The position numbers and the translations under genes are program-made. From Pseudomonadales bacterium (GTDB lineage Bacteria > Pseudomonadota > Gammaproteobacteria > Pseudomonadales > Azotimanducaceae): a DNA stretch of 64,000 bases. The stretch is taken from positions 49,318 through 113,317 of the forward strand of contig JAJDVW010000132.1 of assembly GCA_022825925.1 (NCBI GenBank), read 5' to 3'. Below are positions 1-8,800 of the stretch, in pieces; position 1 is the stretch's first letter; every line of letters starts with the position of its first letter. The notes beneath the pieces were generated by a model. That model did no database searches and was not told the DNA's origin. It was given only the letters and a program-made list of their open reading frames with translations.

Positions 1-1
1 C

Positions 2-1579
2 AGGCTCGAACCGGGCTCCGACCACGAGGTCCATGTCGACGCCACGGCCGGCGACGGGGCGCGGCATCGCGCTTCGCTCGAGTTCTCCGCGGCCGCGGAG
101 GCACCGGCGCCGGGTCTCGAGGCGCGCGGCGCGGCGGGGCTCTCGCGGCGCTCCGTCGACCGGCTGTTCGGCCGGTACGTGCGCGAAGCTGTGCTGCGGG
201 AGGTCGACACGCCGATCGTCGGGACGCTGGTGGCGCTCCTCGTCGCGGAGATCGCCGAACGGGCCTGGACGGAAATCGGCGCCCGGGAGGCGACCTGGGG
301 CACCCTGTCCGCCGCGGTGTCCTACCGCTCCCGCGACCCGTCCGGCGCCCCCGCGACCCTGAGCGGCCTGGTGGCGATGCCGGATGTCGTCGGCGCCCCG
401 GACTACTTGCCCCCCGACCGCATCGTGGTGCTGGCCCACGCCACCGGCTCGACGCCCAGCCGCCTGGACCCGAGCGACGGGTCGGTCGTGCTGGCCAACC
501 TGCTCGCCGGCCGCGGCTACCTGGTCATCGCGCCGGACAACTGGGGCCGCGGCCACGGCGACGGCGCGGACGAGCCGGAGACCTACCTGATGACCAACCG
601 GGTCGCCGCCAACGGCCTGGACATGGTGCGCGCCGTACTGGACGACGCGCGCTACGCCGTGTTCCACGATGCGCCGGATACGGTCGACGTCGCGGTCCTC
701 GGTTACTCGCAGGGGGCGCACAGCGCCGTCGCGCTGTGGCTGGCCGCCGCGTCGGGGCCGGATGGCATCGCCGTCCGCGAGGTCTACGCCGGCGGCGGAC
801 CGCACGATCTCTACCGGTCCTTCGTCGGTGTCTTCGAACACCTCGCCGACCGCTGCGACGGCAACCCCTGGTGCCGGGCGGTCGACCGCGACGTCATGCT
901 CCCCTACGCGGTCGGCCGCATCCTGCCGGCCTTCCTCAGCTACACGGATGTCGGGCTCGCCGCCAACGACATCCTGGACGGGGAACGCCTCTCCGAGGCA
1001 TTCGTCACGGGCATGCTGGACGGCGAAGAACGCTTCGACGCCCTCAGGACGATGCTGCAGCTCAACTCGTTCCCCAACCTCGTGGAGCCCGCCGGGGCGC
1101 TGCCCGCCACCGACGCGCGCATCCTCCTGTACCACTCGCCCTTCGACCGCCTGCTCCCGCAACGGAACACGGCGGATCTCGCGGACGCGCTGTTCCCGGG
1201 TTTCGACGTGATCGCGGATCTCGAGGCCTGCGGCTCCCGCACCTTCAGGGAAATCGACGAACTCGTCGACATGGCGGGCGTGGTACACGCGATCTGCGCA
1301 TTCGAGATGTTCGACCGGGTGTTTCGGCACCTGCGCGAGGGTGAGGCGGCCCGCACCGGTTACGATCGCGCCGCCGGGCGCAGCCCGGATGCCGCGGCGC
1401 CATGGCGAAGCCTGGCCGAGCGCCGCGCCGGCATGGCCCTCGCCGACGGGGCGGGACTGGCGGCGTTCCGGGCGGAGCAGTCGCAGTCCCGGTTGCGATC
1501 GCTCTCGCACCGGCTGCGCGCGGCCGATTCGCCCGCCCTGCGGGAACTGGCCGACCGGCTTTGGCGCGCCCCGCCGTGA
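2..1579 (+). CDS. Alpha/beta hydrolase (secretory-lipase-like), 5' end outside window
   Basis: Hydrolase of unknown substrate. The nucleophile elbow GYSQG has its Ser codon at 707-709; a late Asp (in YHSPFDRLLP) and a His (in VVHAIC) are in the right order to complete a Ser-Asp-His triad. Overall layout resembles secretory-lipase-type alpha/beta hydrolases (inference). A GTG at 179 could start a 466-aa protein, but the same frame stays open to the first base of the window and the upstream residues (for example HEVHVDATAGDG) read like real protein with beta-strand character. I therefore annotate the gene as truncated at its 5' end. No signal peptide can be judged. It ends 38 nt before the rhodanese start and may be co-transcribed with it. 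Substrate and localisation are not recognisable. Confidence 0.8.
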   Translation, partial: RLEPGSDHEVHVDATAGDGARHRASLEFSAAAEAPAPGLEARGAAGLSRRSVDRLFGRYVREAVLREVDTPIVGTLVALLVAEIAERAWTEIGAREATWGTLSAAVSYRSRDPSGAPATLSGLVAMPDVVGAPDYLPPDRIVVLAHATGSTPSRLDPSDGSVVLANLLAGRGYLVIAPDNWGRGHGDGADEPETYLMTNRVAANGLDMVRAVLDDARYAVFHDAPDTVDVAVLGYSQGAHSAVALWLAAASGPDGIAVREVYAGGGPHDLYRSFVGVFEHLADRCDGNPWCRAVDRDVMLPYAVGRILPAFLSYTDVGLAANDILDGERLSEAFVTGMLDGEERFDALRTMLQLNSFPNLVEPAGALPATDARILLYHSPFDRLLPQRNTADLADALFPGFDVIADLEACGSRTFREIDELVDMAGVVHAICAFEMFDRVFRHLREGEAARTGYDRAAGRSPDAAAPWRSLAERRAGMALADGAGLAAFRAEQSQSRLRSLSHRLRAADSPALRELADRLWRAPP

Positions 1580-1617
1580 GTCGGCGCCGCCGCGTAGACA
1601 AGACGGAGGACAACACC

Positions 1618-2022
1618 ATGCCCAACAACGTAACCGCGGTCGTTGCCGCACCGGCGAGCGAGGCCGAGGCCCACTTCGCGCGACGGCTCGCCTTCGAGAC
1701 GGACTGCTGGGACGTGCACGACGCCCTGTCGAACGGCGCGTCGGACTTCGTCGTGCTCGACGTGCGGGGCCGCGACGCCTACGGCGCCGCGCACGTACCC
1801 GGCGCGGTCTCGCTACCCCACGCGGAGATCGACGGAGAGCGCATGGCGGCCTGGCCCGCGGACACGCTCTTCGTGGTCTACTGCGCGGGGCCCCACTGCA
1901 ACGGCGCGAACAAGGCCGCCGTGCGGCTGGCGCGCCTCGGGCGGCCGGTCAAGGAGATGATCGGGGGCGTCGTCGGCTGGGCGGCCGAGGGGTTCGCCTT
2001 CGCGGAGGGGAACGGCGGCTAA
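1618..2022 (+). CDS. Single-domain rhodanese-like sulfurtransferase
   Basis: A 134-aa single rhodanese domain, expected to carry sulfane sulfur as a Cys persulfide or act in a related thiol reaction. The CH2A-type signature (VLDVRG, residues 47-52) is followed by GAVSLPHAEI and the active-site loop starting at Cys89 (YCAGPHCNGANKAA); a second Cys lies at 94. The ATG at 1618 is chosen because GGAGGA lies at 1605-1610 with 7-nt spacing; the longer open frame upstream lies inside the hydrolase gene. The loop CAGPHCNGA is longer than the six-residue loop of thiosulfate sulfurtransferases, so the acceptor is unclear. No signal peptide, so cytoplasmic. Confidence 0.88.
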   Translation: MPNNVTAVVAAPASEAEAHFARRLAFETDCWDVHDALSNGASDFVVLDVRGRDAYGAAHVPGAVSLPHAEIDGERMAAWPADTLFVVYCAGPHCNGANKAAVRLARLGRPVKEMIGGVVGWAAEGFAFAEGNGG

Positions 2023-2042
2023 CGGCGGGCACTTGCCGATGC

Positions 2043-2158
2043 AACCGATTCGTCCTCTACGGGGTACCGATGTCGCCGTACACCGGCCGCGCGCGCAGTT
2101 ACCTACCGCAAGCTCACCCGCGACATCGGGCGGCGGAACAACCTCGAAGTCTGGCTCT
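2043..2158 (+). pseudogene. Possible decayed glutathione S-transferase N-terminus
   Basis: The 150 bases between the rhodanese and the next gene hold no intact gene. In one frame, residues read FVLYGVPMSPYTGRARSYL (2049-2105), which looks like the first strand and helix of a GST thioredoxin fold. The continuation RKLTRDIGRRN appears in the next frame and ends at a stop near 2158. This is compatible with a frameshifted, truncated GST fragment. The match is by eye over about 20 residues only and may be chance. Confidence 0.28.
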
Positions 2159-2172
2159 GACGCCGGCGGCGC

Positions 2173-3246
2173 TCAGGCAGCGGACGCTCCCGGCACCTCG
2201 CAGAACTGGTCGAGTTCCACCCGCGCGCTGACCGCGCAGTTGTTGTGCGCGCCGCCGCCCCAGCTCGGCATCACCATCGAGTACAGGCCGGTGCCCCCGG
2301 CGACCAGGATGACGAGCTGGTCCGGGGATCCAAAGGCCGGGTAGGTCTCGGCTTCCAACGGCCGGCGGAATCCGCCGGCGTAGCGGTCGTGGTCCGCCGC
2401 CGGCAGGTGGGTCAGTTCCCACAGGCGCTTCGCCACCGTCTCCCGGTTCATGTTCGCCTTCGCCAGCACGTCCGCGTGGGTCGGGTTGAGGACGACGACC
2501 GCCGTTCCGTGGCGGAGGATGGCGTGGTTGGTCGCCAGGTTCGCCACGCCGACCGAGAGGACGTGGAGCAGCTTCTCGGCGTTCTCCGGGTCGTCCGCGT
2601 CGTCGCTGTAGATGACCGAGTGCGGCGCCTCGCAGCCGACGAGGGTCACCACGCTGTCTTCCGCCCGGTAGCCCCTGCTGACGTGCAGAGGGGGGAACGG
2701 GGAGTGTTCCTCCGCCTCCGCGAGGCAGTAGGTGAACTTGCCCGGATGGCCGTGCAAAGCCATGTCGGAGACGCCGGGCCGGCCGCCGCCGATGTTGATC
2801 ATGCACAGCCTGAGCGCGCGCCCGATGGCGGCGTTGGCGCGGTGTCCGGGACCGAGCGCGCCGAATCCGGACGCGACGCCGCCGCAGTCCTGCCGGGCCG
2901 GGCCGTTCACGATGACGAGCGGCGCGAGGCAGTGGGTGGTGCCCTGCATGTCCCCGAGGTCGAACATGGGGTCCACGGCGGCGCGCACCGCCCCCACGAC
3001 CACGGGCACGTGGTCCGGGAGGCAGCCCGCCATCACCGCGGCGACGGCCACCTTCTCGACCGTCGCCACGCCCATGGCGGGCCCCATTTCGCCCAGGGCC
3101 AGGTCCGCGTCGAGCCCCGATGCAAGGACCATCCGGTCGACCCGCTCCGGCGTCGGCACCACGACCGGCAGCCCGTCGGTGCAGTCGAGTGCGTGGAGCC
3201 GCTCGAGCGCCGCCTCCTCGCTCGCCTCTTCGAGCAGCGCGCTCAT
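2173..3246 (-). CDS. Conserved protein of unknown function paired with UGSC selenoprotein
   Basis: A 357-aa, Gly/Ala-rich cytoplasmic-looking protein (no signal peptide, no clear membrane segment). I do not recognise a named domain. Visible features: a Cys-bearing core (THCLAPL, QDCGGVASGFG, LCMINIGGG), a His/Cys-containing stretch VGCEAPHSVIYSDD, and a C-terminal Gly/Asn segment with GGGAHNN followed closely by a Cys. The start ATG at 3246 overlaps the UGSC gene stop (ATGA), so the two are almost certainly translationally coupled. By coupling I infer that it is the enzyme or binding partner of the selenoprotein, possibly acting on a thiol or electrophilic substrate; the substrate is unknown. 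Start is fixed by the overlap. Confidence 0.75.
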   Translation of the reverse strand: MSALLEEASEEAALERLHALDCTDGLPVVVPTPERVDRMVLASGLDADLALGEMGPAMGVATVEKVAVAAVMAGCLPDHVPVVVGAVRAAVDPMFDLGDMQGTTHCLAPLVIVNGPARQDCGGVASGFGALGPGHRANAAIGRALRLCMINIGGGRPGVSDMALHGHPGKFTYCLAEAEEHSPFPPLHVSRGYRAEDSVVTLVGCEAPHSVIYSDDADDPENAEKLLHVLSVGVANLATNHAILRHGTAVVVLNPTHADVLAKANMNRETVAKRLWELTHLPAADHDRYAGGFRRPLEAETYPAFGSPDQLVILVAGGTGLYSMVMPSWGGGAHNNCAVSARVELDQFCEVPGASAA

Positions 3247-3776
3247 GCCGCGAAGCGGTCGAGGATCTCGTCGGCGATGCTGTCGGCGATCGCCTGAATC
3301 CGCGCCTCGCCCGTGCCGGCCACCGGGTGCGGCAGCCGCACCATCGGAATGTCCGGCATTCCAACCGAGGCCGCGACGAACTCCGCCTGCGGCCAGAACT
3401 CCTCGGTGATCAGGCAGACCGAGGGGATCCCGTTCCTTGCCATGTTGATGCCGTCACGCACGGTGCCGGAAGTACAACTGCCTCAGTGGCCGTAGGCGGC
3501 CACCGCGACCTGGCATTCGGACGTGATCGCATCGAGGGTGTCGCCGCTCACTACCGCGCCCGGATTACCCTTGTTCCACAGCCGCGTCTCGAGGCCGTCG
3601 AGCCGCTCGCTGAGCGCCTCGCCCACCTTCGAGACGAAGAGCTCCGAGTCGGGAAACCCGTTGGCGATCAGCGCCACCGTCGCCCCGGCGCCTCCGTTCG
3701 GTCGAATGTCGCGCGACAGCTCGTACGGCTCCATCTCCGTGCGAACCTCGCCCCTCGGGTCGTGAAACCGCACCAT
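3243..3776 (-). CDS. UGSC-family selenoprotein with in-frame UGA (Sec98)
   Basis: Reads as 177 aa if the TGA at 3485-3483 is decoded as selenocysteine. Residues before it (VAVAAYGH) and after it (GSCTSGTVRDGI) continue in one frame without gap, giving the motif U98-G-S-C101, a UxxC redox pair equivalent to CxxC. Proteins of the UGSC family are known to carry Sec or a substitute at this position (established knowledge). A SECIS-like hairpin lies directly downstream (see 3444-3485). Start ATG 3776 (MVRFHDPRG) is favoured by GGGAGGTG upstream; an in-frame ATG ten codons earlier is an alternative. Automated callers would split it into a 98-codon and a 72-aa ORF. selA, selB, selC and selD are not in the window. 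Alternatives are a nonsense mutation or a sequencing error. Confidence 0.85.
3444..3485 (-). promoter_or_regulatory. UGA(Sec) codon and putative bacterial SECIS hairpin
   Basis: Sec codon at 3485-3483. On the RNA, GUUG (3478-3475) pairs with CAAC (3447-3444), CCG (3469-3467) with CGG (3453-3451), and CAC (3465-3463) with GUG (3457-3455), with a G-A mismatch between the two inner helices and a 5x3 internal loop below them. The five-base apical loop CGUGC starts 21 nt after the UGA and has G at position 2. Distance and loop G fit known bSECIS rules. Folding was done by hand; no energies computed. Confidence 0.6.
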
Positions 3777-3920
3777 GGTCGACACCTCCCGCTCCTGGTT
3801 CATCGACGCCAAGCCTACCCGATGCGCCGGTGTCTTGGGGGCGGGTCCCGCCGTGGCCAGCGGAACAGATCCGCGGAACCCGGCCGTTGACGCCGGACTC
3901 CGTGCCAATACCATCGCGGC

Positions 3921-3968
3921 ATGGTCGTTACCATCGACAAAGCGGGTCGGGTGGTCGTCCCGAAGTCG
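3921..3968 (+). pseudogene. Truncated AbrB/MazE/VapB-type antitoxin start
   Basis: An ATG at 3921 begins MVVTIDKAGRVVVPKS, the hallmark first strand-turn-strand of SpoVT/AbrB-type antitoxins. The frame then runs into unrelated residues (TNSTTIERRG) and a GC-rich hairpin, so only about 16 codons of the domain survive. No toxin gene follows. The rest of 3777-4071 shows an inverted repeat GGAGGGG/CCCCTCC (3991-3997 with 4015-4021) and the hairpin at the end of atzF; no other gene is visible. Confidence 0.5.
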
Positions 3969-4045
3969 ACCAACTCGACAACGATCGAGCGGAGGGGCTT
4001 GTCCCTGGGCTTGTCCCCTCCCGTGTCGAGGCCCTGCACGACTCC

Positions 4046-4074
4046 GGGACGGGCGACGACAAGCGTCGCCCCTA
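4046..4074 (-). terminator. Stop-codon-linked hairpin after atzF
   Basis: On the minus strand the atzF TAG is followed at once by GGGCGACG, a five-base loop CTTGT, then CGTCGCCC and GTCCC. The perfect 8-bp stem (4064-4071 with 4051-4058) could end transcription or protect the mRNA 3' end, but no T-run follows, so it is not a canonical intrinsic terminator. A second element of the same design follows npr at 46786-46814. Confidence 0.5.
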
Positions 4075-5808
4075 CAACGCCCGCAAGCTCGCCCGGTAGC
4101 TCCGCCAGCCGCCGAAACGCGTGATGTCCGTCGCGCCGGATGACGCCGCGCTGTCCCCCACGAAGCCGTGCACCCAGCGGCCGTCCTCGAGCTCGACGGA
4201 GCCGAGGGCGAGGGGCTGGTCGACGGTGGCGAGGAACCCGCCCACTGCACCGCTCGGCACCGACCAGACCTCGAGTTCGATCGGGGCGCCGCCGGACTCC
4301 GAACGCATGAGCGCCGGCCGCTTGCCGTCCGGCAGGGCGAGGAGGCGGTAGCGGGGCGCCGTGCGGGTGGCGTCGACGCGCCAGGCGCCGCGGCCGGTGA
4401 GTTCCGGGTTGAGCGCCTGACCGGCCATGTGGGCGCCGCAGACCGCCAGGTGGAGTGTGCCGGGCAGCGGTTCGTCGGCGCCGGGCGTCTCTTCGCCGAG
4501 GAACGCCGCGGCCGCGTGCAGCAGGGCGTGGTCGCGTCCGGCCGGCGCGAGCAGGGTCACCCCGAACGGCAGGCCCTCGGGCGTCGTCCCGGCCGGCACC
4601 GCCACCGCACAGAGGTCGAGCAGGTTGACGCAGTTGGTGAAGGTACCGAGACGGGCGTTCGTCCCGAGCGGGTCCGCCTCCACCTCGGCAAGCGCGTAGT
4701 GCGTCGCAGCGGTGGGCGCGACGAGCACGTCGATGTCCGCGAATGCCCGGTCCGCTTCACGCCGCAACTCGGCGAGCCGGTACTGCGCCCGGAAGCAGTC
4801 CGCCGCGTCCAGGGTCCGGCCTCCCTCGATCACCGTCCGCGTTACCGGGTGCACGGCGTCCGGGTGCGCCTCCACGAAGTCACCTACCGCCGCGACCCGC
4901 TCCGCGAGCCACGGCCCCTCGTAGAGCAGCCGGCCGGCGGCGAGGAACGGCTCGGGGCCGACGGCTCGCGGGGTCCCGGGCAGGCCGGAAACGCAGCGTT
5001 CGTAGAGGTCCGGGTAGGCATCGTTGCCGAACCACGGCAGCCGCTCCGGCGCGAGGTATCCGAATCGCGCGGCGTCCGCGTCGAATCCGGCGAACTCCAC
5101 GCGGCGCGAGAACGGGCCCTCCGCGTCGAAACCGCCCGCGACCTCCGCCACAGCGCACGCATCCGCCACCGTGCGCGCGAAGACGGACACGCAGTCCAGG
5201 GTCCGGCAGGCCGGGACGACGCCGCGCGTCGACCACCAGCCCCGGGTCGGCTTGAACCCGACGAGCCCGTTGAACGCCGCCGGGACCCTGCCCGATCCGG
5301 CCGTGTCGGTCCCGAGCGCGAAGGGGACGATGCCGTGCGCGACCGCCACGGCCGAACCGCTGCTGCTGCCGCCCGCGACGTACGACGGGTCGATCGCGTT
5401 CGGCACCGCGCCGTAGGGAGACCGGGTCCCGACGAGCCCCGTCGCGAACTGGTCGAGGTTGGTCTTGCCGATGGGCACGGCGCCGGCGGCCAGGAGGCGC
5501 TCGACCACCGTGGCGGACCGTTCCGGCACGTAGGCGTAGTCGGGGCAACCCGCCGTCGTCGGCGTACCGGCGAGATCGATGTTGTCCTTGATGGCGAACG
5601 GAACGCCCCACAAGGGCGCGTTGTCGAAGTCCAGCCCCTCGAGTCGCTCGACGTACGCCAACACGGCCGCCGGCTCGAGCCGATGGATCCACGTCGCCGG
5701 ATCCGCTCCGGCAGCGCGACGCAGCGCCTCGCAGGCGACTTCCCGCGGATGGAGCGCCCGCTCCGCGTGAGCGCGCCGCAGCGCGGCGACGGTCCCGGCC
5801 CGTGTCAT
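4072..5808 (-). CDS. atzF: Allophanate hydrolase
   Basis: Amidase-signature enzyme (578 aa) that hydrolyses allophanate to ammonia and CO2, the last step of this operon. The Ser-cisSer-Lys machinery is visible: K74 in FAIKDNID, the Ser cluster 148-150 in GGSSSGSA, and the probable nucleophile S172 in GTDTAGSG. After the amidase domain (to about residue 450) a C-terminal domain carries VCGAHMAGQALNPEL, typical of AtzF/DUR1-type allophanate hydrolases and absent from plain amidases. Start ATG 5808 overlaps the carboxylase stop (ATGA). It is the last gene of the guanidine operon; a strong hairpin begins right after its TAG. Confidence 0.93.
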   Translation of the reverse strand: MTRAGTVAALRRAHAERALHPREVACEALRRAAGADPATWIHRLEPAAVLAYVERLEGLDFDNAPLWGVPFAIKDNIDLAGTPTTAGCPDYAYVPERSATVVERLLAAGAVPIGKTNLDQFATGLVGTRSPYGAVPNAIDPSYVAGGSSSGSAVAVAHGIVPFALGTDTAGSGRVPAAFNGLVGFKPTRGWWSTRGVVPACRTLDCVSVFARTVADACAVAEVAGGFDAEGPFSRRVEFAGFDADAARFGYLAPERLPWFGNDAYPDLYERCVSGLPGTPRAVGPEPFLAAGRLLYEGPWLAERVAAVGDFVEAHPDAVHPVTRTVIEGGRTLDAADCFRAQYRLAELRREADRAFADIDVLVAPTAATHYALAEVEADPLGTNARLGTFTNCVNLLDLCAVAVPAGTTPEGLPFGVTLLAPAGRDHALLHAAAAFLGEETPGADEPLPGTLHLAVCGAHMAGQALNPELTGRGAWRVDATRTAPRYRLLALPDGKRPALMRSESGGAPIELEVWSVPSGAVGGFLATVDQPLALGSVELEDGRWVHGFVGDSAASSGATDITRFGGWRSYRASLRAL

Positions 5809-8800
5809 GCCGCGGCCGCCGCGAGCGCCTGTCCCGCCAGCACCGTCTGGCCCTTCGCGACGAGTACCTCCCCGACGACGCCCGCGGACGGGGCGGTCAC
5901 CTCGAACTCCGCCTTCATGGACTCGACGACGAACAGCACCTCGCCGGCCTGCACCCGCTGTCCCGGGCGCACCTGGACGGACCAGACCGAGCCGGCCAGC
6001 GGACTCGCGACGAACGCCGCGCCGTCCCCGTCGGCGGACGGCGCGGCCGCCCCGTCCGTCTCGGCGGCCTCGAACGTCAGCACGCCGCGCGCTTTCCAGT
6101 CCTCGAGTTCCGCGGCGAAGGCTTCCCGCCGCCGCGTCTCGAACGACGCGATCCCGGAGGCCTGTTCCGCCAGGAAAGCGCGATGCCGGTCGTGGTCGAA
6201 GATTCCCGGCTCGATGTCGATGTCGAACGCGCCCCTCGGGAACGCCTCGCGCATCTCCAGGAGTTCCGCGGCGCCGACTTCGTGGAAGCGGATCCGGTCG
6301 AAGGGCCGCAGCAGCCAGTGCTCGTCGAACGCCCGCCCGCGGCGGTGACGGTTCCACACCTGCAGCGTGCGGCCGACGAACTGGTAGCCGCCCGGGCCCT
6401 CCATGCCGTAGATGCACATGTACGCGCCGCCGATGCCGACCGAGCTCTCCGCGGTCCAGGTCCGCGCCGGGTTGTACTTGGTGGTCACGAGCCGGTGCCG
6501 GGGATCGACGGGGGTGGCGACCGGGGCGCCGAGATAGACGTCGCCGAGACCCATGACCAGGTACTCGGCGCCGAACACGATGTCCTTCACCGCCTGGCGG
6601 TCCGGCAGCCCGTTGATGCGGCGGATGAACTCGATGTTGTCGGGACACCAGGGCGCGTCCGGGCGCACGCTCTGCACGTAGCGGTCGATCGCGGCGCGGC
6701 AGGCCGGGTCGTCCCAAGACAGCGGCAGGTGCACGATCCGCGACGCCACCCGCGGCTCCGCCACGCGCGCCCGCTCGAAGTGAGGCTCGAGGGCGCGGGC
6801 GAGTTCGGGCGCCGACCGGAGCTTCGGGTCGAAACGGATGAGCACGGAGCGGATGCCGGCGGTCATCTCGAGCACCCCCGGGACCCGTTCCTCCGCGATC
6901 CCGGCCTCGAGCCCGTGCACCCGCAGGCGCAGCCCGATGTCGAGCACTGCGGGGCCGAACTCCACGAGCAGCGCGTCCTGGGCGGCGCGGCGCACGCGGA
7001 TGTCGCCGACCTCCGCAACGATCGGGTCCTCCACCGGTCCGCGCGCGATCGCGGGCGCGGCGAACGCACGGGAGGAACCCGTCGCGATGGACGAGTCGCG
7101 TTCGTGTGCGATCCGGTTCGCCTCTGCCTCCGTCACCGCGACGAGCCGCACCCGGTCTCCCGCGCCGAGCTGGCCGAGCTTCCAGCGGTCCGCCTCGATG
7201 ACGGCGCCGGGACACACGAAGCCGCCGAGGCTCGGCCCGTCCGGTCCGAGGATGACCGGCATGTCGCCCGTGAAGTCGATGGCGCCGAAGGCGTAGGCGT
7301 TGTCGTGGACGTTGGACGGATGCAGACCCGCGTCGCCCCCGTCGGGCCGCGCCCACTCGGGGCGGGGACCGACCAGGCGCACGCCCGTCCGGCTGGAGTG
7401 ATAGTGGACCGTCCACTCGGCGCCGAGGAAGGCGTCGAGATCGGCCGGCGTCAGGAAGTCGTCCGTACAGTGGGGCCCCATCGTCACGCGCAGCACGTGA
7501 CGCGCGTCCAGGCCCGGCACACGCGCCCTCCCGCCCGAGTCGGGACCATCGGCGTCCGGCCCCACCCCTATGCGGAGCACATCCCCGGCCGCGAGCGCCC
7601 GTCCGTTCATCCCGCCGATGCCCCCAAGCGCGAACGTCGCCGCGGAGCCCATGACCTCGGGCACGTCCAGCCCCGCTCCGAAGAGCAGGTAGGCCCGCAC
7701 GCCCGATGTGACGTCGCCCACCGTCAGCACGTCGCCCCGGTCGACCGTGAACGGCCGCCAGGTCTCCGGGCACTCCGCGCCCCGCGGCCGTTCAAGGCGG
7801 AGTTCGACCGCGCCCGCGACCAGGACCCTCGCCGGACCGTGAAAGGCGAGCGTCGGACCACCGACGGTGACTTCCAGGCCGGCCGCACCTTCGGCATTGC
7901 CGAGCAACCGGTTGCCGAGCCGGAACGCGAGGTCGTCCATGGGGCCGGACGGCGGCACGCCGACGTGCCAGTACCCCATGCGTCCGGGCCAGGCCTGTAC
8001 CGTGGTCTGCGCGCCCGGCACCAGCACTTCGACGGTACGCGGCCGATAGTCGAGGGTACCGAGGGTCGCCGTGTCGTGGCGCGCCGCCGCAAACGCGTCG
8101 CAACCGAGGGCCTCGTGCAGGTAGGCGCGGTTCGTCTCCACGCCGTGCACGACGCTCTCCCCGAGCGCCCCGCGCAGCCGGCGGCGCGCCTCTTCCCGGG
8201 TAGCGGCGTGCGCCATGACCTTGGCCAGCAGCGAGTCGTAGAGCGGCGACACCTCGGTGCCGGAACGCAGCCACGTGTCCGTGCGCAGGCCTGGCCCGTC
8301 CGGGAAGGCGACGACGGACAGCCAGCCCGGCGTCGGCCGGAAGCCGTGGTTCGGATCCTCCGCGCAGAGGTGCGCCTGGATCGCGCAGCCGGACGGCGCG
8401 AGGTCCGCGGTCAGGGTGTCGAGGGGCGGCAACTCGCCGGCGGCCAGTTCGAGCATCCAGCGCACGAGGTCGACGCCGTACACGAGTTCCGTGACCCCGT
8501 GCTCCACCTGCAGCCGCGTGTTGACCTCGAGGAACGTCGCCTCCTCCCGGCCCGGGTCGTAGAGGAACTCCACGGTGCCGGCGCTGCGGTAGGAGACGCT
8601 CGCGAGCAGCGCCCGCGCGTCTTCGTGCATGCGCCGCCGCACGGCCCCGGGCAGGTTCGGCGCCGGGCACTCCTCGACGACCTTCTGGTGCCGCCGCTGC
8701 AGGGAGCAGTCCCTGTCCCCCAGGATCGCGACGCCGCCTTCCCCATCGCCGAAGGCCTGCACCTCGACGTGCCGCGGTGCGGGCACGCAGCGCTCGACGA

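Noticed and set aside
1402..2022. 206-aa version of the rhodanese
   Set aside because: The first 72 residues lie inside the hydrolase gene in another frame; GGAGGA fixes the ATG at 1618.
3483..3485. TGA in the UGSC gene as a sequencing error or nonsense mutation
   Set aside because: Frame and family sequence continue perfectly on both sides, the codon falls exactly at the known Sec position of the motif, and a SECIS-like hairpin follows.
4168..6348. Plus-strand 726-codon ORF opposite atzF
   Set aside because: Shadow frame; the amidase signature and operon overlaps are on the minus strand.
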